A stretch of 34,187 nucleotides of DNA from a virus: IMG/VR virus record IMGVR_UViG_3300029787_000143, positions 1 through 34,187 of that record, one strand, 5' to 3'. Below, in pieces: positions 1 through 9,000 of this stretch (position 1 is its first letter; each line of letters starts with the position of its first letter). The notes under the pieces are model-generated. The model was not told the DNA's origin. It was given only the letters and a program-made list of their open reading frames with translations, and ran no database searches. Both the position numbers and the translations under genes were made by a program.

Positions 1-386
1 TTTAACATCTTTGATAGTTCAGTTGTAGAACCTACAAACAATGCATTATTAGTAACTGTATTTTGAGTTTTTGGATTATCTGCTTCGATATCTTTTACCT
101 TTTTATGCAAATCTGCGAGTTTATCTGTAGTATCTGCAACACTTTTAATTAATTGACCTGCAACTTCATATGCTCTTGGACTTGCAGTTTCTCCTGCAAC
201 TTCCATAATACCATTAATTGCTTCTTGCCCTTTTTCTATGAGTGAATATAAATTACCTCTTGTATAATCATAATCTTTTTTTACTTCATCAACTTTAGTT
301 ACTTCCTCTGCTTTTACAATTGCATCAACCTCAACACTTCCATCAGTGTTGAAAGTATTATTTAAAGAGTCGTAACCTTTAGACAT
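1..386 (-). CDS. 16: Small terminase subunit gp16 (partial, C-terminus outside window)
   Basis: DNA-packaging small terminase subunit, which in T4 stimulates and guides the large terminase gp17 at the portal. Only the first 128 residues are in the window; the gene continues past the left edge. After a charged N-terminus there is a helical segment with the motif SPRAYEVAGQLIKSV, which lines up with T4 gp16 SPRHMEVFATLMGQM, then a K/D-rich helix (KLADLHKKVKDIEAD) and NNALFVGSTTELSKML, matching T4 NATVFMGSPTEL. The ATG shares its A with the gp15 stop codon (TAATG), so the two are probably translationally coupled. The position directly after gp15 is the same as in T4. The match was judged by eye from remembered T4 sequence. 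Confidence 0.88.
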   Translation of the reverse strand, partial: MSKGYDSLNNTFNTDGSVEVDAIVKAEEVTKVDEVKKDYDYTRGNLYSLIEKGQEAINGIMEVAGETASPRAYEVAGQLIKSVADTTDKLADLHKKVKDIEADNPKTQNTVTNNALFVGSTTELSKML

Positions 387-1234
387 TAGATATCTACCTT
401 CCTTGTAGGACTAAAATCTTTAGCATCACCAAAGAAAGAACTTGTTTCTGTAAATCCAAAATCATCACCTGGTTCAATTAATAAATCATCTGCAGTATCT
501 ATAACATTATCTTCATTATAATCTTTCTTTGCCTTTGGAAGAACAGTATATCTTTGAACTCTAGATGCTGTTCTAGTATTAGTGCTTGAATAGTAATCCA
601 ATTGAACTTTTTTGATAAGACCTTCTGGAGTATCTGCAATATGATTAAACATAAATGTTTTTGCTGTAAATGATAGTGTATAAATCAATGCTCTTCTAGT
701 AACAAAATCTCCTTCATAATCATCTGATTGTGCTATATTTTGTAATACCATCGGAATATCTCTCTTCTCACCAATAGATTTTACTAAATCAATTGATATG
801 TTAAATGCAGGTTGAAAAAATGGTAATATTTGCTCTAATATTTGTAGACCATCATCTTGCAATTTAACTAAAATATTTAAATCAAATCCAAGATTATAGG
901 GAACTGGCATAAAAACCTTTTTCATCTTGTCATTATTAACGTCTTTTGCTTTAAATGTTTGTGTTATACTTGCTTTACGTGTTGGATCATATGCTATATT
1001 CGTTATTTCAAAAGACATTCTTGGTAATGTAATTTGAGTTGCTTTATTCAATTCTGCCTGTTGTGTAACTCTTGCTAAAAACTTTTGTCTTGGACCATAC
1101 GCAACTGGAACCTTGATATCAGATATAACATTTCCTGCACCATCATCATGTTGCACATGAATATCGTTAAACAATGTGCCAAATGCGATAACTGTTTTTC
1201 TTATAATTTCGTGATAAAAATAATTTCCTAACAT
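386..1234 (-). CDS. 15: Tail completion and sheath stabilizer protein gp15
   Basis: In T4, gp15 caps the end of the contractile tail (sheath and tube) and joins it to the neck proteins gp13/gp14. This 282-residue protein is close to the T4 length (272). Similarity is clear in the centre: QILEQILPFFQPAFNISID matches T4 QIVEQILPYFQPHFNTTMY, and further on KRDIPMVLQNIAQSDDYEGD and TRRALIYTLSFTAKTFMF match the T4 KRDIKIVLMS and SRRRIEWSLTFEVNGWMY segments. The N-terminus MLGNYFYHEIIRKTVIAFG corresponds to T4 MFGYFYNSSFRRYATLMG. It lies 4 nt after a 71-aa gene and overlaps gp16 by one base, in the T4 order 13-14-15-16. Confidence 0.93.
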   Translation of the reverse strand: MLGNYFYHEIIRKTVIAFGTLFNDIHVQHDDGAGNVISDIKVPVAYGPRQKFLARVTQQAELNKATQITLPRMSFEITNIAYDPTRKASITQTFKAKDVNNDKMKKVFMPVPYNLGFDLNILVKLQDDGLQILEQILPFFQPAFNISIDLVKSIGEKRDIPMVLQNIAQSDDYEGDFVTRRALIYTLSFTAKTFMFNHIADTPEGLIKKVQLDYYSSTNTRTASRVQRYTVLPKAKKDYNEDNVIDTADDLLIEPGDDFGFTETSSFFGDAKDFSPTRKVDI

Positions 1235-1238
1235 TTTT

Positions 1239-1454
1239 CTACGCTAATAACTCCGATCCACCTAATATTAAACCACTATCCGTTGCTAAATTATACATTT
1301 TATCATGTATACTATCATCAACTTCAGTAGTCCATTTTGCTGTGTTTTCTGTTGCTATCCAACATTGCAAAGTATCGGTAATTGCTGTTGGAAGATTATA
1401 ATCAAACCAAGGATCATATGGTAATTTATCCGATGATTTAAAAGGTTTAGACAT
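1239..1454 (-). CDS. 71-aa hypothetical protein between gp14 and gp15
   Basis: Not recognised; T4 has no gene at this place. The predicted protein is short, acidic to neutral and tryptophan-rich (DPWFDYNLPTA, LQCWIATENTAKWTTEVDD), with no membrane segment or signal peptide and with a C-terminus ending in GLILGGSELLA. Its start codon directly abuts the gp14 stop codon and its stop is 4 nt before the gp15 start, so it is embedded in the neck/tail-completion operon and is probably translated with it. From position it could be a small head-tail joining or assembly factor, but nothing in the sequence proves this. Confidence 0.75.
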   Translation of the reverse strand: MSKPFKSSDKLPYDPWFDYNLPTAITDTLQCWIATENTAKWTTEVDDSIHDKMYNLATDSGLILGGSELLA

Positions 1455-2855
1455 TTAAAAACTCCCAAATGGATTTGATTCTGAAAAGTCAATAATTAAG
1501 TCTGCTTCCGACTCAAAAATATCTCCTTCATTATATTTATCGGTAGTATCATCGTCACTATAACTTGTAACACTGAATAAAGCACCTGAAGTAAGTCCTT
1601 TTATATCTTCACCAGTAAAGAATCCTGTTGTAGTTGTTCCAATACCAACGTTACTAACTTGAAGTATTTTAGTGTCGTAATCCCATCTTTTAACTCTTGC
1701 CTGAGTTCCTGAACGCATTCCCTGAACAACTTCATTAAATTGGTAAGTTCCAATGCCACTCATAGTTTCTGGATTAGCAATAGTTACTGTAGGTGCTGAA
1801 CTATATCCTCTACCAGGATTAGAAACAAATATAGAATTAACTTGATTGAATCCTGATACAGATCCTATAGATGCAATACCTAAGGCTCTTGTACCTGAAC
1901 CAGGTTGAGCAATAGTCACGGTTGGAGCGGTGCCAAAACCAATACCATTATCGGTCATTGTAAACCTTACAACACCATTAAAGGTAGTTTCGATAGAGCA
2001 AGTCGCTGCTGCTCCTATTCCACCACCTCCAGAAATAGTAATTACAGGTGCTTCAGTATATCCAAATCCAGCATTTGTTAATAATATCTTCTCAACTGAC
2101 TTCATACCTGCTCTCTCAGTTGTGAATGCGACTGCAGATGCATCTGAGTTATTTAAATTACTTGGTGATGTACTAATTGACACTACAGGTGTACCAGTAA
2201 AACCTGATCCGTCATTGTTTAAGAATATTTCACGAATATAACCAGTTGCTATATTTGCAACTGCTGTAGCAGTTCTACCAACACCTACAAGTTGTAAACT
2301 AGTAATATATCCTACATCTTCTACTTGAGTATCTATAGCATCAATAGAAGTATCAATAACCTCATCCTCATACTCAAAGAGTTCACACTTCAATTGATAA
2401 ACATAATTTTTACCTAATTGATAAAAAGGATCTTCATGTTCTACAAATTTTACTTCAAATAATCTTTGCCCTAATGGAAAATAAACTAAATCTCCTTCTC
2501 TAGGTCTTGATGCTAATTCTATATCTTCATCAGAACTCATAAATGGTGATATGAAATCTTCAAATCTTTCTTTTGATATAGTAAGAGTTACTTCATCTCT
2601 TAAACTCATACCAAATTTAGTTAATACATCTCCTGCACCAGCATACCCTTCATATGTGTTTACATATGCTTCTATTGCAAAATTATCATCAAACTTAGAT
2701 GATTGTACCTCTTCAATTATGGATTGTTGATTTACATATTTTCGTGGAATATATGTTACTTCTACACCATAAATTTTGAGTTGCTCATTAACTAGATCCT
2801 GAACTAACCTTTGCTCTGCTCTAGAACCTTGTAAAAAATACGGATTTAATGCCAT
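1455..2855 (-). CDS. 14: Neck protein gp14 with a repeat-containing insertion
   Basis: Neck protein of the T4 head-tail connector. Residues 1-170 match T4 gp14: GVEVTYIPRKYV (T4 GVECYYVPREYV), YVNTYEGYAGAGDVLTKFGM (T4 [20 protein letters not shown]), EGDLVYFPLGQRLFEVKFVE (T4 [20 protein letters not shown]) and DPFYQLGKN. The C-terminus FSESNPFGSF resembles T4 SFESSPFDNDF. The protein is 466 residues against 256 in T4. The extra ~210 residues (about 180-390) carry four repeats at about 213, 260, 301 and 345 with the pattern N-x-G-x-G-Y/F-x-x-x-P-x-V-x-I, then a basic stretch around QARVKRWDYDTKILQV. It starts 6 nt after the gp13 stop. Confidence 0.93.
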   Translation of the reverse strand: MALNPYFLQGSRAEQRLVQDLVNEQLKIYGVEVTYIPRKYVNQQSIIEEVQSSKFDDNFAIEAYVNTYEGYAGAGDVLTKFGMSLRDEVTLTISKERFEDFISPFMSSDEDIELASRPREGDLVYFPLGQRLFEVKFVEHEDPFYQLGKNYVYQLKCELFEYEDEVIDTSIDAIDTQVEDVGYITSLQLVGVGRTATAVANIATGYIREIFLNNDGSGFTGTPVVSISTSPSNLNNSDASAVAFTTERAGMKSVEKILLTNAGFGYTEAPVITISGGGGIGAAATCSIETTFNGVVRFTMTDNGIGFGTAPTVTIAQPGSGTRALGIASIGSVSGFNQVNSIFVSNPGRGYSSAPTVTIANPETMSGIGTYQFNEVVQGMRSGTQARVKRWDYDTKILQVSNVGIGTTTTGFFTGEDIKGLTSGALFSVTSYSDDDTTDKYNEGDIFESEADLIIDFSESNPFGSF

Positions 2856-2861
2856 GAAGGA

Positions 2862-3707
2862 TCACCCAATAAAATCCAGAGGTGGAGTTTCATACTCTGT
2901 TGACATTTTCTGCTTGAGAGCATCAAGTTCTCTAACAGCATCATCATAAATTTCTCTACCATTCATTTCAATCCCACCTGGTAATTTAACTCCCCTAAAT
3001 TTAATTAAATTTTGCCCCCATTGCTTTTTAATTAATGAAGTTAAATAAAGTTTGATAAATGGATCATTATAAACCTGAGTGAATTCATCAGGATCAAGAG
3101 CACGGAAACAATCTATTACAATAAATGTATCAGGTGATTGAGCTCCCCAATCTATATCCATATATAATCTATCTTGTCTCTGATTAAATCTTATTTGTTT
3201 ATCTGTTGAAAGTAAAAAATCTATATCTTCTAGATAAGTCTTTGTCATTGCAAACTGTAATAACTCAACTGAATTAAAATAATATAAGTCATTTAAAAAT
3301 AACTGATATTTAATACTAAACATTCCACCTGAAATAGAACTCGAATCAAACTTAAATATTTTATTGACTCCTATTACATGATCTGGAATTGCTAAGAAAT
3401 TGGAATTTTCATAAAAATTAGATGTTGTAGTTCCGTATCCAGATATGTTTGTGGATGTTCCAGTTGTAGTGACTATACCTACTCCCTCTGTTCCTTTTGC
3501 TCTTCCCCTATCAATATCATCCTGAGTTATCTTATACTTAAGATACATTCTCTCAATACCATTATAATGACGTTCATTGTAATACTGAATAGTATCATCA
3601 ACTAAATCACCTACCTGATCATCATCAACATTGATCTCTAAAACTGGTGCTCCCAGTTTACGAAAACAATAATCGATTAATCCTTGTCTGGTTGATGGTT
3701 TTGCCAT
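2862..3707 (-). CDS. 13: Neck protein gp13
   Basis: Head-completion/neck protein that with gp14 forms the collar between the portal and the tail in T4. The length (281) is near the T4 length (309). The N-terminus GLIDYCFRKLGAPVLEINVD matches T4 LKDVILRRLGAPIINVELT, followed by a conserved YYNERHYNGIERMYLKY segment. The C-terminal LPGGIEMNGREIYDDAVREL aligns with T4 [20 protein letters not shown], and the end PPLDFIG with T4 PPFGILVG. Its ATG overlaps the stop codon of the upstream small coiled-coil gene (TAATG), with AAGGATGA upstream as a plausible ribosome binding site. Confidence 0.93.
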   Translation of the reverse strand: MAKPSTRQGLIDYCFRKLGAPVLEINVDDDQVGDLVDDTIQYYNERHYNGIERMYLKYKITQDDIDRGRAKGTEGVGIVTTTGTSTNISGYGTTTSNFYENSNFLAIPDHVIGVNKIFKFDSSSISGGMFSIKYQLFLNDLYYFNSVELLQFAMTKTYLEDIDFLLSTDKQIRFNQRQDRLYMDIDWGAQSPDTFIVIDCFRALDPDEFTQVYNDPFIKLYLTSLIKKQWGQNLIKFRGVKLPGGIEMNGREIYDDAVRELDALKQKMSTEYETPPLDFIG

Positions 3708-3883
3708 TATTCATCCTTTAAATTTGCTAATTCCTCTAAAAGTTCATTTTTTTCTTTTTCAAAATCATTTTTTAGAGTTTGGAGTTTTGCTTCCAAAAGA
3801 ACATTCTGGTTCAATGCTGCTGCTAATTTTGTATGATATATGCTCACTAATACATTAACATCTACTTCACTGTTTTGCTGCAT
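3707..3883 (-). CDS. 58-aa coiled-coil hypothetical protein
   Basis: Short protein of unknown function. After a Q/N-rich start (MQQNSEVDVNVLVSIY) nearly all the rest is heptad-like and highly charged (LLEAKLQTLKNDFEKEKNEL, then LLEELANLKDE), so a coiled-coil is expected. I chose the ATG at 3883 rather than the upstream ones at 3901 and 3934. This start falls one base past the stop codon of the preceding fiber-like gene and has GGAGGA about 10 nt upstream, whereas the earlier ATGs would overlap that gene substantially. Its stop overlaps the gp13 start. In T4 the whisker gene wac sits just before gene 13, but this protein is far too short to be fibritin. Confidence 0.72.
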   Translation of the reverse strand: MQQNSEVDVNVLVSIYHTKLAAALNQNVLLEAKLQTLKNDFEKEKNELLEELANLKDE

Positions 3884-3884
3884 G

Positions 3885-5585
3885 TTAGAACGTTCCTCCA
3901 TCAAGGGTCGAAGTCCAGTGTGGCTTATTAACATATGTAGTTGCTACGCTAGATGGTGCTGCTAAGTTTGCAAGACCGCCACTTTGACCTTCCCTAACTA
4001 ACGTATTTGAATTGTTAAATGTTCCCTCTACTCCTACTAAAGGAACTGATGTTGCACCACTTACAACACTTTCAACTACACCAAAAGCATTTGTGCTATT
4101 TTGTTTAACAATATCTCCCTGTGCAAGAGTTACGTTACCTGGCATTGTTAATATAACTTTAGTAACTGCAGTTAATATTTGTTTTGATGTAATAACTGGA
4201 GATGCAGGAGCGTTAGTCGATCTTTGTAAACCTTTATCATCAAACCAAACAACACCACCAGAACTAAAATTACCTGATTGATAATATAATCCTTTTACAT
4301 CTAAGAAACCTTTTGTACCAGCAACAACACTACCAGTAATCGTTGCATCAGGAACATAAGTCCATCTACGACTATCATCTGCGTGTGTTCCATGATTTCC
4401 TGATCCAGCAGTGCTAGCTGCGATTGAACTATCATCAAGTCCGAAGAAACCCTCATTTGTATTTGCAGTACCAACTCCAACATTATATTTAAAACTTAAA
4501 CCACGGTCAGTATTTGTATCCGTAGCATGAGTTATAGTAAATTGAGTTCCAGTTGAAATACCTGCTGCTGATGTACCTGTAAAGGTAATCATCTTTGCAC
4601 CAGTGTTAATTGCAGTAACAGTTGTTAAACCACTATTAGGTAAGTTTGTACCTTGAACTAAGTCATTTACAACGATTCCACCAACATCATCTAAAATAGC
4701 AGTAGAAACACCAGAGGCGATTGCTGCCATAACAGTTCTAGAACTTGTAACTTCTCCAACTGTCATAATTGGATCGTTTACAGTTGACTGTGTTGAGTTA
4801 ACTGTATGGGTTGTACCATCAACTTGTAAGTTACCTTTGATGATAACATTACCTTCATTACTTAATCCATCTGGATATGGGTCAATGAATATGGTATTAT
4901 CTGCACCTGCGAGTGACGAAATGACATTACTTGCAATTCTTATATTACCTAATCTTGCACTTCCACCATCAGAAATTAAATCTCCACCAACAAATACATT
5001 TTTTTCAACTCCAATACCACCTTCAAAAATTACACTACCAGTATCCTTTGTGGTTGCATCTGTTGTATTACTAAATCTAGCAACTGCACCTCCGATTTCA
5101 AGTTTGTCTACACCTGCTTCATCATATCTAATATATGCATCAGGAGCAGCTGTTCCATTGGCACCACCACCAAAACCTATTTTAGTGTCATCTGGTACCA
5201 TTATGTCACCAGTGCCATTTGGATGGATTACTAAATCACCATTATTATCAGTTGTAGAAATTAAATTTCCGTTTAAAGTAATATTATCTACATTCCATTC
5301 ATCAATTTTTCTATCACTATCGACAACTGCAACTATACCACCATCACTATTTCTTGTGTTTGACACCCCAGTTAAAGAACCAGGTGTATGTTCCATCATT
5401 GATGTATAGTAATGTCCCCCTACTGGATTAACGTTTGTACCGTCATCTCCTAAAAATACCCTATCTTTGTATTGATTTGTACCACCGTAACTGCCTATAC
5501 CAGTTACATATGCCATTTCACCCCAATTCAAACTAGCTGGTTTTGCAGTACCAGAGGATCGTTTGATTCTAATAATACTGGCCAT
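3885..5585 (-). CDS. Putative virion fiber-like structural protein
   Basis: A 566-residue protein rich in Gly, Thr, Asn and Val with beta-rich low-complexity sequence, typical of phage appendage proteins. The N-terminus MASIIRIKRSSGTAKPASLN followed by WGEMAYVTG is a type of start I associate with cyanophage fiber-like proteins. The segment GNLQVDGTTHTVNSTQSTVN plus DPIMTVGE is the 'GTTxxVNSTxxTVxDPIxxxG' block seen in many cyanophage tail fiber proteins. HPNGTGDIMVPDDTKIGFGG and NVISSLAGADNT also look like repeat units. The start overlaps the stop of the upstream 75-aa protein (TAATG). It sits where T4 has gp12/wac. Whether it is a receptor-binding fiber, a whisker or a baseplate decoration cannot be decided here. 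Confidence 0.75.
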   Translation of the reverse strand: MASIIRIKRSSGTAKPASLNWGEMAYVTGIGSYGGTNQYKDRVFLGDDGTNVNPVGGHYYTSMMEHTPGSLTGVSNTRNSDGGIVAVVDSDRKIDEWNVDNITLNGNLISTTDNNGDLVIHPNGTGDIMVPDDTKIGFGGGANGTAAPDAYIRYDEAGVDKLEIGGAVARFSNTTDATTKDTGSVIFEGGIGVEKNVFVGGDLISDGGSARLGNIRIASNVISSLAGADNTIFIDPYPDGLSNEGNVIIKGNLQVDGTTHTVNSTQSTVNDPIMTVGEVTSSRTVMAAIASGVSTAILDDVGGIVVNDLVQGTNLPNSGLTTVTAINTGAKMITFTGTSAAGISTGTQFTITHATDTNTDRGLSFKYNVGVGTANTNEGFFGLDDSSIAASTAGSGNHGTHADDSRRWTYVPDATITGSVVAGTKGFLDVKGLYYQSGNFSSGGVVWFDDKGLQRSTNAPASPVITSKQILTAVTKVILTMPGNVTLAQGDIVKQNSTNAFGVVESVVSGATSVPLVGVEGTFNNSNTLVREGQSGGLANLAAPSSVATTYVNKPHWTSTLDGGTF

Positions 5586-5812
5586 TAAAAGTTACCCCCA
5601 TTGATGTCTAAGTTCTGTCCTGCACCTGGAGTCAACTCCAATGTTGCATCAAATTTTTTCGTCACACCATTATATACTAATACCATACCATTGGACAATG
5701 TTTGGGCATTTACGTCACTTAATTCTGTAAGAGAGAGGGTTCCAGCACCCGCTAGTGATGATATCACCTTGGTTGCATTCTGTTGTCCTACTCTGACTTT
5801 GATATCTGCCAT
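5585..5812 (-). CDS. 75-aa small virion structural protein
   Basis: Short protein that begins MADIKVRVGQQNATKVISSL and ends in a Gly/Asn-rich tail (LTPGAGQNLDINGGNF). The middle, LTELSDVNAQTLSNGMVLVY, is the 'L-x-D-V-x-...-L-x-x-G-x-V-L-V-Y' block found in cyanophage fiber-like proteins, where it usually comes in tandem copies; here it is a stand-alone unit. The ISSLAGA motif recurs in the downstream 566-aa fiber-like protein. It is the first gene after a perfect T4-type late promoter and overlaps the fiber-like gene by one base, so the two are most likely made together late in infection. Assignment as a structural protein is inference from motif and position. Confidence 0.75.
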   Translation of the reverse strand: MADIKVRVGQQNATKVISSLAGAGTLSLTELSDVNAQTLSNGMVLVYNGVTKKFDATLELTPGAGQNLDINGGNF

Positions 5813-5839
5813 CTAAGTTAGCAATTCAGATCTAAAAAG

Positions 5840-5847
5840 TATTTATA
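5840..5847 (-). promoter_or_regulatory. T4-type late promoter (TATAAATA)
   Basis: The minus strand reads TATAAATA, the exact T4 late promoter -10 element recognised by the gp55 sigma factor in T4. It lies in the short gap between the 67-aa gene and the 75-aa structural gene, 28 nt before the latter's ATG, on the right strand to drive the left-hand structural block (75-aa, fiber-like, gp13, gp14, gp15, gp16). Confidence 0.8.
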
Positions 5848-5851
5848 TTTA

Positions 5852-6055
5852 CTATGATGTTATCTTTGAGGCAAGCTCATTTAACATCGATTTGAGAGTT
5901 TCAATCTCTTTTTTCATGTCATCCATTTCTGTCTGTTTATCAGAATTTCTTCTTTTATCAGACATATAATTTGAATAACCTGCAGTATCCATATTTATTA
6001 TGGCACCAGTTTTTTCATCACGAAATAAATTTTTGTGTCCTTCAACTGGTATCAT
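5852..6055 (-). CDS. 67-aa hypothetical protein with C-terminal coiled coil
   Basis: Function unknown. The N-terminal half (NLFRDEKTGAIINMDTAGYS) looks like a small conserved domain that I associate with small proteins of T4-like marine phages, but cannot name. The C-terminal third (TEMDDMKKEIETLKSMLNEL) is a predicted coiled coil. Its ATG overlaps the stop of the 2,477-aa structural gene (ATGA), and the next gene begins only after a late promoter, so it is the last gene of the gp8-DUF4815 unit. A role in virion assembly, for instance as a chaperone for the giant neighbour, would be a guess. Confidence 0.75.
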   Translation of the reverse strand: MIPVEGHKNLFRDEKTGAIINMDTAGYSNYMSDKRRNSDKQTEMDDMKKEIETLKSMLNELASKITS

Positions 6056-9000
6056 GCTAATGCTAATACTCTAAAGTCTTTTAATCTCACTGGATATGAC
6101 TCATTAGTTGATGTCATGACAATCTTAATTACAAAACCACCAAATTGCTCTAAATTATCTGCAGTAAATTGATATTCTGAAAATTTATCAAATGCATTAG
6201 GTTCAACATACTTATCCGCTCTTCCATCATTTAAAGATAAATCGATAGCAGAATCTCCGAATCCATCACCATCAGTATCAATCATATTTTTGTAACCAGG
6301 AAAAGGTCTGTATGTTTGTGAAACTTCACTTGAATCAGCACTGAATAATCTATAAAATACTCTAAAATCTGCTTCTGGTTGAACACTTGCACCTATTAAT
6401 ACCTTGAGAGAAGTTGCTGGTTGTTTTAAATTAACTCTTTCAGTTATGAATATTGAACCATGTGGATCATCCTCTAATTGATTTGTTCTACTATCAGAAG
6501 CATAATTTTCAATACCAATCGGATTATTGATTTTATTTCTACCTAAAATAAATGTTGCATTTTTAACATCTAAAACAGGTGATAAATTAGGATCTAAAGA
6601 ACTCATATTCACATTAAGAGATAATGATTTATTTCTTGGCAAATTTGTAAGTTTAGATGATTCATTTATTTTTGAACAAACTAATCTTGGAGTTGGATAG
6701 AATACAGTTTCATTAAGTATTGCTGGTTCAAATCCTTGATCTATAAATGAAATTTCAGTTCCATTAGCACTTGTTCCACTAATAGTTCTAGATGATGCGT
6801 TAATACTAGTAGTGCTACCAGGTGTTATTACATTAAATTGTGGTGTTAATGAACTAAACTGATGATTTTGTGATATTTTAACGTTACTACCACCTATTCC
6901 TTTTTCATTTGAAAAACATAATAGAGATTTACCTGTTCTTGCAGGTGAAATACCAGCAATATCTACTTCAAGATAATAATTATCAATATTAGAAGCATTC
7001 TTAAGTGTAGTATTAGTAGGAACTGTGTGTGTCGTATTGATTCCGACTAATGGCATTCCAGCAATTTCATAAGTTTGAATAGTTGATCCTGTTTCATGAG
7101 TCGTTGCTGTAGTGTTTAAAATACCTCTTGTTAATGTAAGTTGACCCGTGCCTACAACATAAGATACAATTTCCTCTCCCATTAATGCTTCACCTCTATC
7201 AGTTGTTAGTCCAGCAAAACTAGAAAACGGTGAAGTATTACCTAATGATACTGTAGTTCCATCTGCGGTTAGATCAGTTGTGGTAGAAACTAACGTTGTA
7301 TCTGGTTTAACATTCTTAATATCAACTTGGTTTGTTGCACCATGATGAGCGTGATTATATTGAGTAACTTCTATAACTTTTCCTGTATATAAATCACCAC
7401 TAGACAATGATGATGCTCCATTTACTTTAACACCAGTAATAACAGCTCTAGTATCATTGTTAGCACCATAAGTAACTAAATCTTCGTTATTGGTAAATGA
7501 ATCACCTTGTACGTCAGTTAAATAAATTGTATCGAACTGAGGATTGATAGCAGTTACGATTAATTTAAATCCAGAACCTCTCTTAACATTGACATTTGTA
7601 TTATCGATTGTAAGAACGTCACCTATTTTATACCCAGAACTACCAGATTGTATTGAAACTGATGTTATAACTTCACCTGTTAAAGTTAAATTAGCAGTTG
7701 CATTTGTTCCATTTCCAGTTAAAGAAACTAGAGGAATATTGTTTTGAGATGGTGATAGTAAATATCCAGTTCCACCGTTAACAATTTCGGTTCCAGTTAT
7801 AACTGAACCTTGTCCTTCTATGATTCCTGTTATACTATTGTTTTCAGCATCACCAGCAGTACCAGAACTTATCTTTCTACCTATTGGTAAATTAGAAACT
7901 GTTCTATTTGCACCAGTGCCATCAATACCTACTTTTAATTTTCTAGGAAGTGTATGTATTGGGTTTGTAGGTAAAACTTGAGTGTTTAAATCACCTGCTT
8001 CTACTGGTGTATTATAGAAAGTTGTGGTTCCAGAATCCACAAATGAAGCTTTACGTAATTTAAAAGTTAAGTCTTGATATTGACTTGCAGTCCAAATTGT
8101 ACCATTTTGAGATTTAAACAAACTACCACCAATATATTGTTTTGAAACAATTACGTTCTGAACGTCTGGTAAAGTAGTTGTACCAACAGTCTTTTGACCC
8201 ATTGTAGCAACCCACATTTCATACTTATCCGAAGCAGGTGATAAGAATACTAAAGCGTACTCTTTTTCTGGTTCCAAATATATCGGTGATGGGAAATTAA
8301 GAGTTGTTGCTACAGATGCATCATCGGAAATATTAATATTATTTGGATTGACAGCAATTTGAGCATAATCTTGAACTAAGAATCTTGTTGGAGTTCCTAA
8401 TTCAACTTCTCTTAATTCTACAAATAATTTTGCTAATGGATCTTTAGATCTAAAATATACATCAAAAGAAGTTAAAAATGCACCAGTTTCATCTACAGTA
8501 AAAGATTGTGCTAATGGATCTCTGTGAGGAGCAAGATATTTTTGTTTTTCTTCTCTATAATTTAAATTAGTTTTTTGAACTGTTTCACTTGGACGAGTGA
8601 AAGATGGTGGGGGTGGATTTCTTACTGTAACAGTGCTAGTTACAGTGGTCTGTATGGTTCCTGTTCCTGTAAATGTCCCAGATGCATCACTAGCATGTTC
8701 AGTGCTTCCTGGCACTGGTATAGTGCCCTCTGCTGCTGCTGTTACTCTAAATGTTTTTGTACCTGTTGCAAAAACAGTAGGTGGTTTTGGTGTTGTGTTT
8801 GGATTTCTAAAGAAAAATGCTCCAAGTAAATCTCCCCAGTTATCACTGAATAAGTCAATACTACTTACAGTTGCAACAGCACCACTTTTTTCACCAATTA
8901 CTTTTGCACCTTTAGTAATATAACCAAAGTATTTTTCTACATTTGCAAGTGATATTGTATCAATATTCAAAAGTTTTGATGTTGCAGAATAAGAATCTGA

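Noticed and set aside
1930-2241. 103-aa plus-strand open frame
   Set aside because: Antisense to the gp14 repeats; its openness is explained by the repeated codons.
3884-3934. Longer start (75 aa) for the small coiled-coil gene
   Set aside because: Would overlap the fiber-like gene by 50 nt; the ATG at 3883 has GGAGGA upstream and fits the stop of the previous gene.
4837-5409. 190-aa open frame on the plus strand
   Set aside because: Exactly antisense to the fiber-like gene; rich in Pro/Ser/Thr as expected from the reverse of Gly/Thr-rich codons, without ribosome binding site, promoter or recognisable domain.
3707-5585. Fibritin (wac) at the T4 wac position
   Set aside because: The 58-aa coiled coil is far too short and lacks a foldon-like end; the 566-aa fiber-like protein has no long coiled coil.
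8597-8923. 108-aa and overlapping 84-aa plus-strand open frames
   Set aside because: Lie within the DUF4815 giant gene, opposite a Thr/Val/Pro-rich linker; composition (Cys/Trp or Val rich) is a by-product of the other strand.
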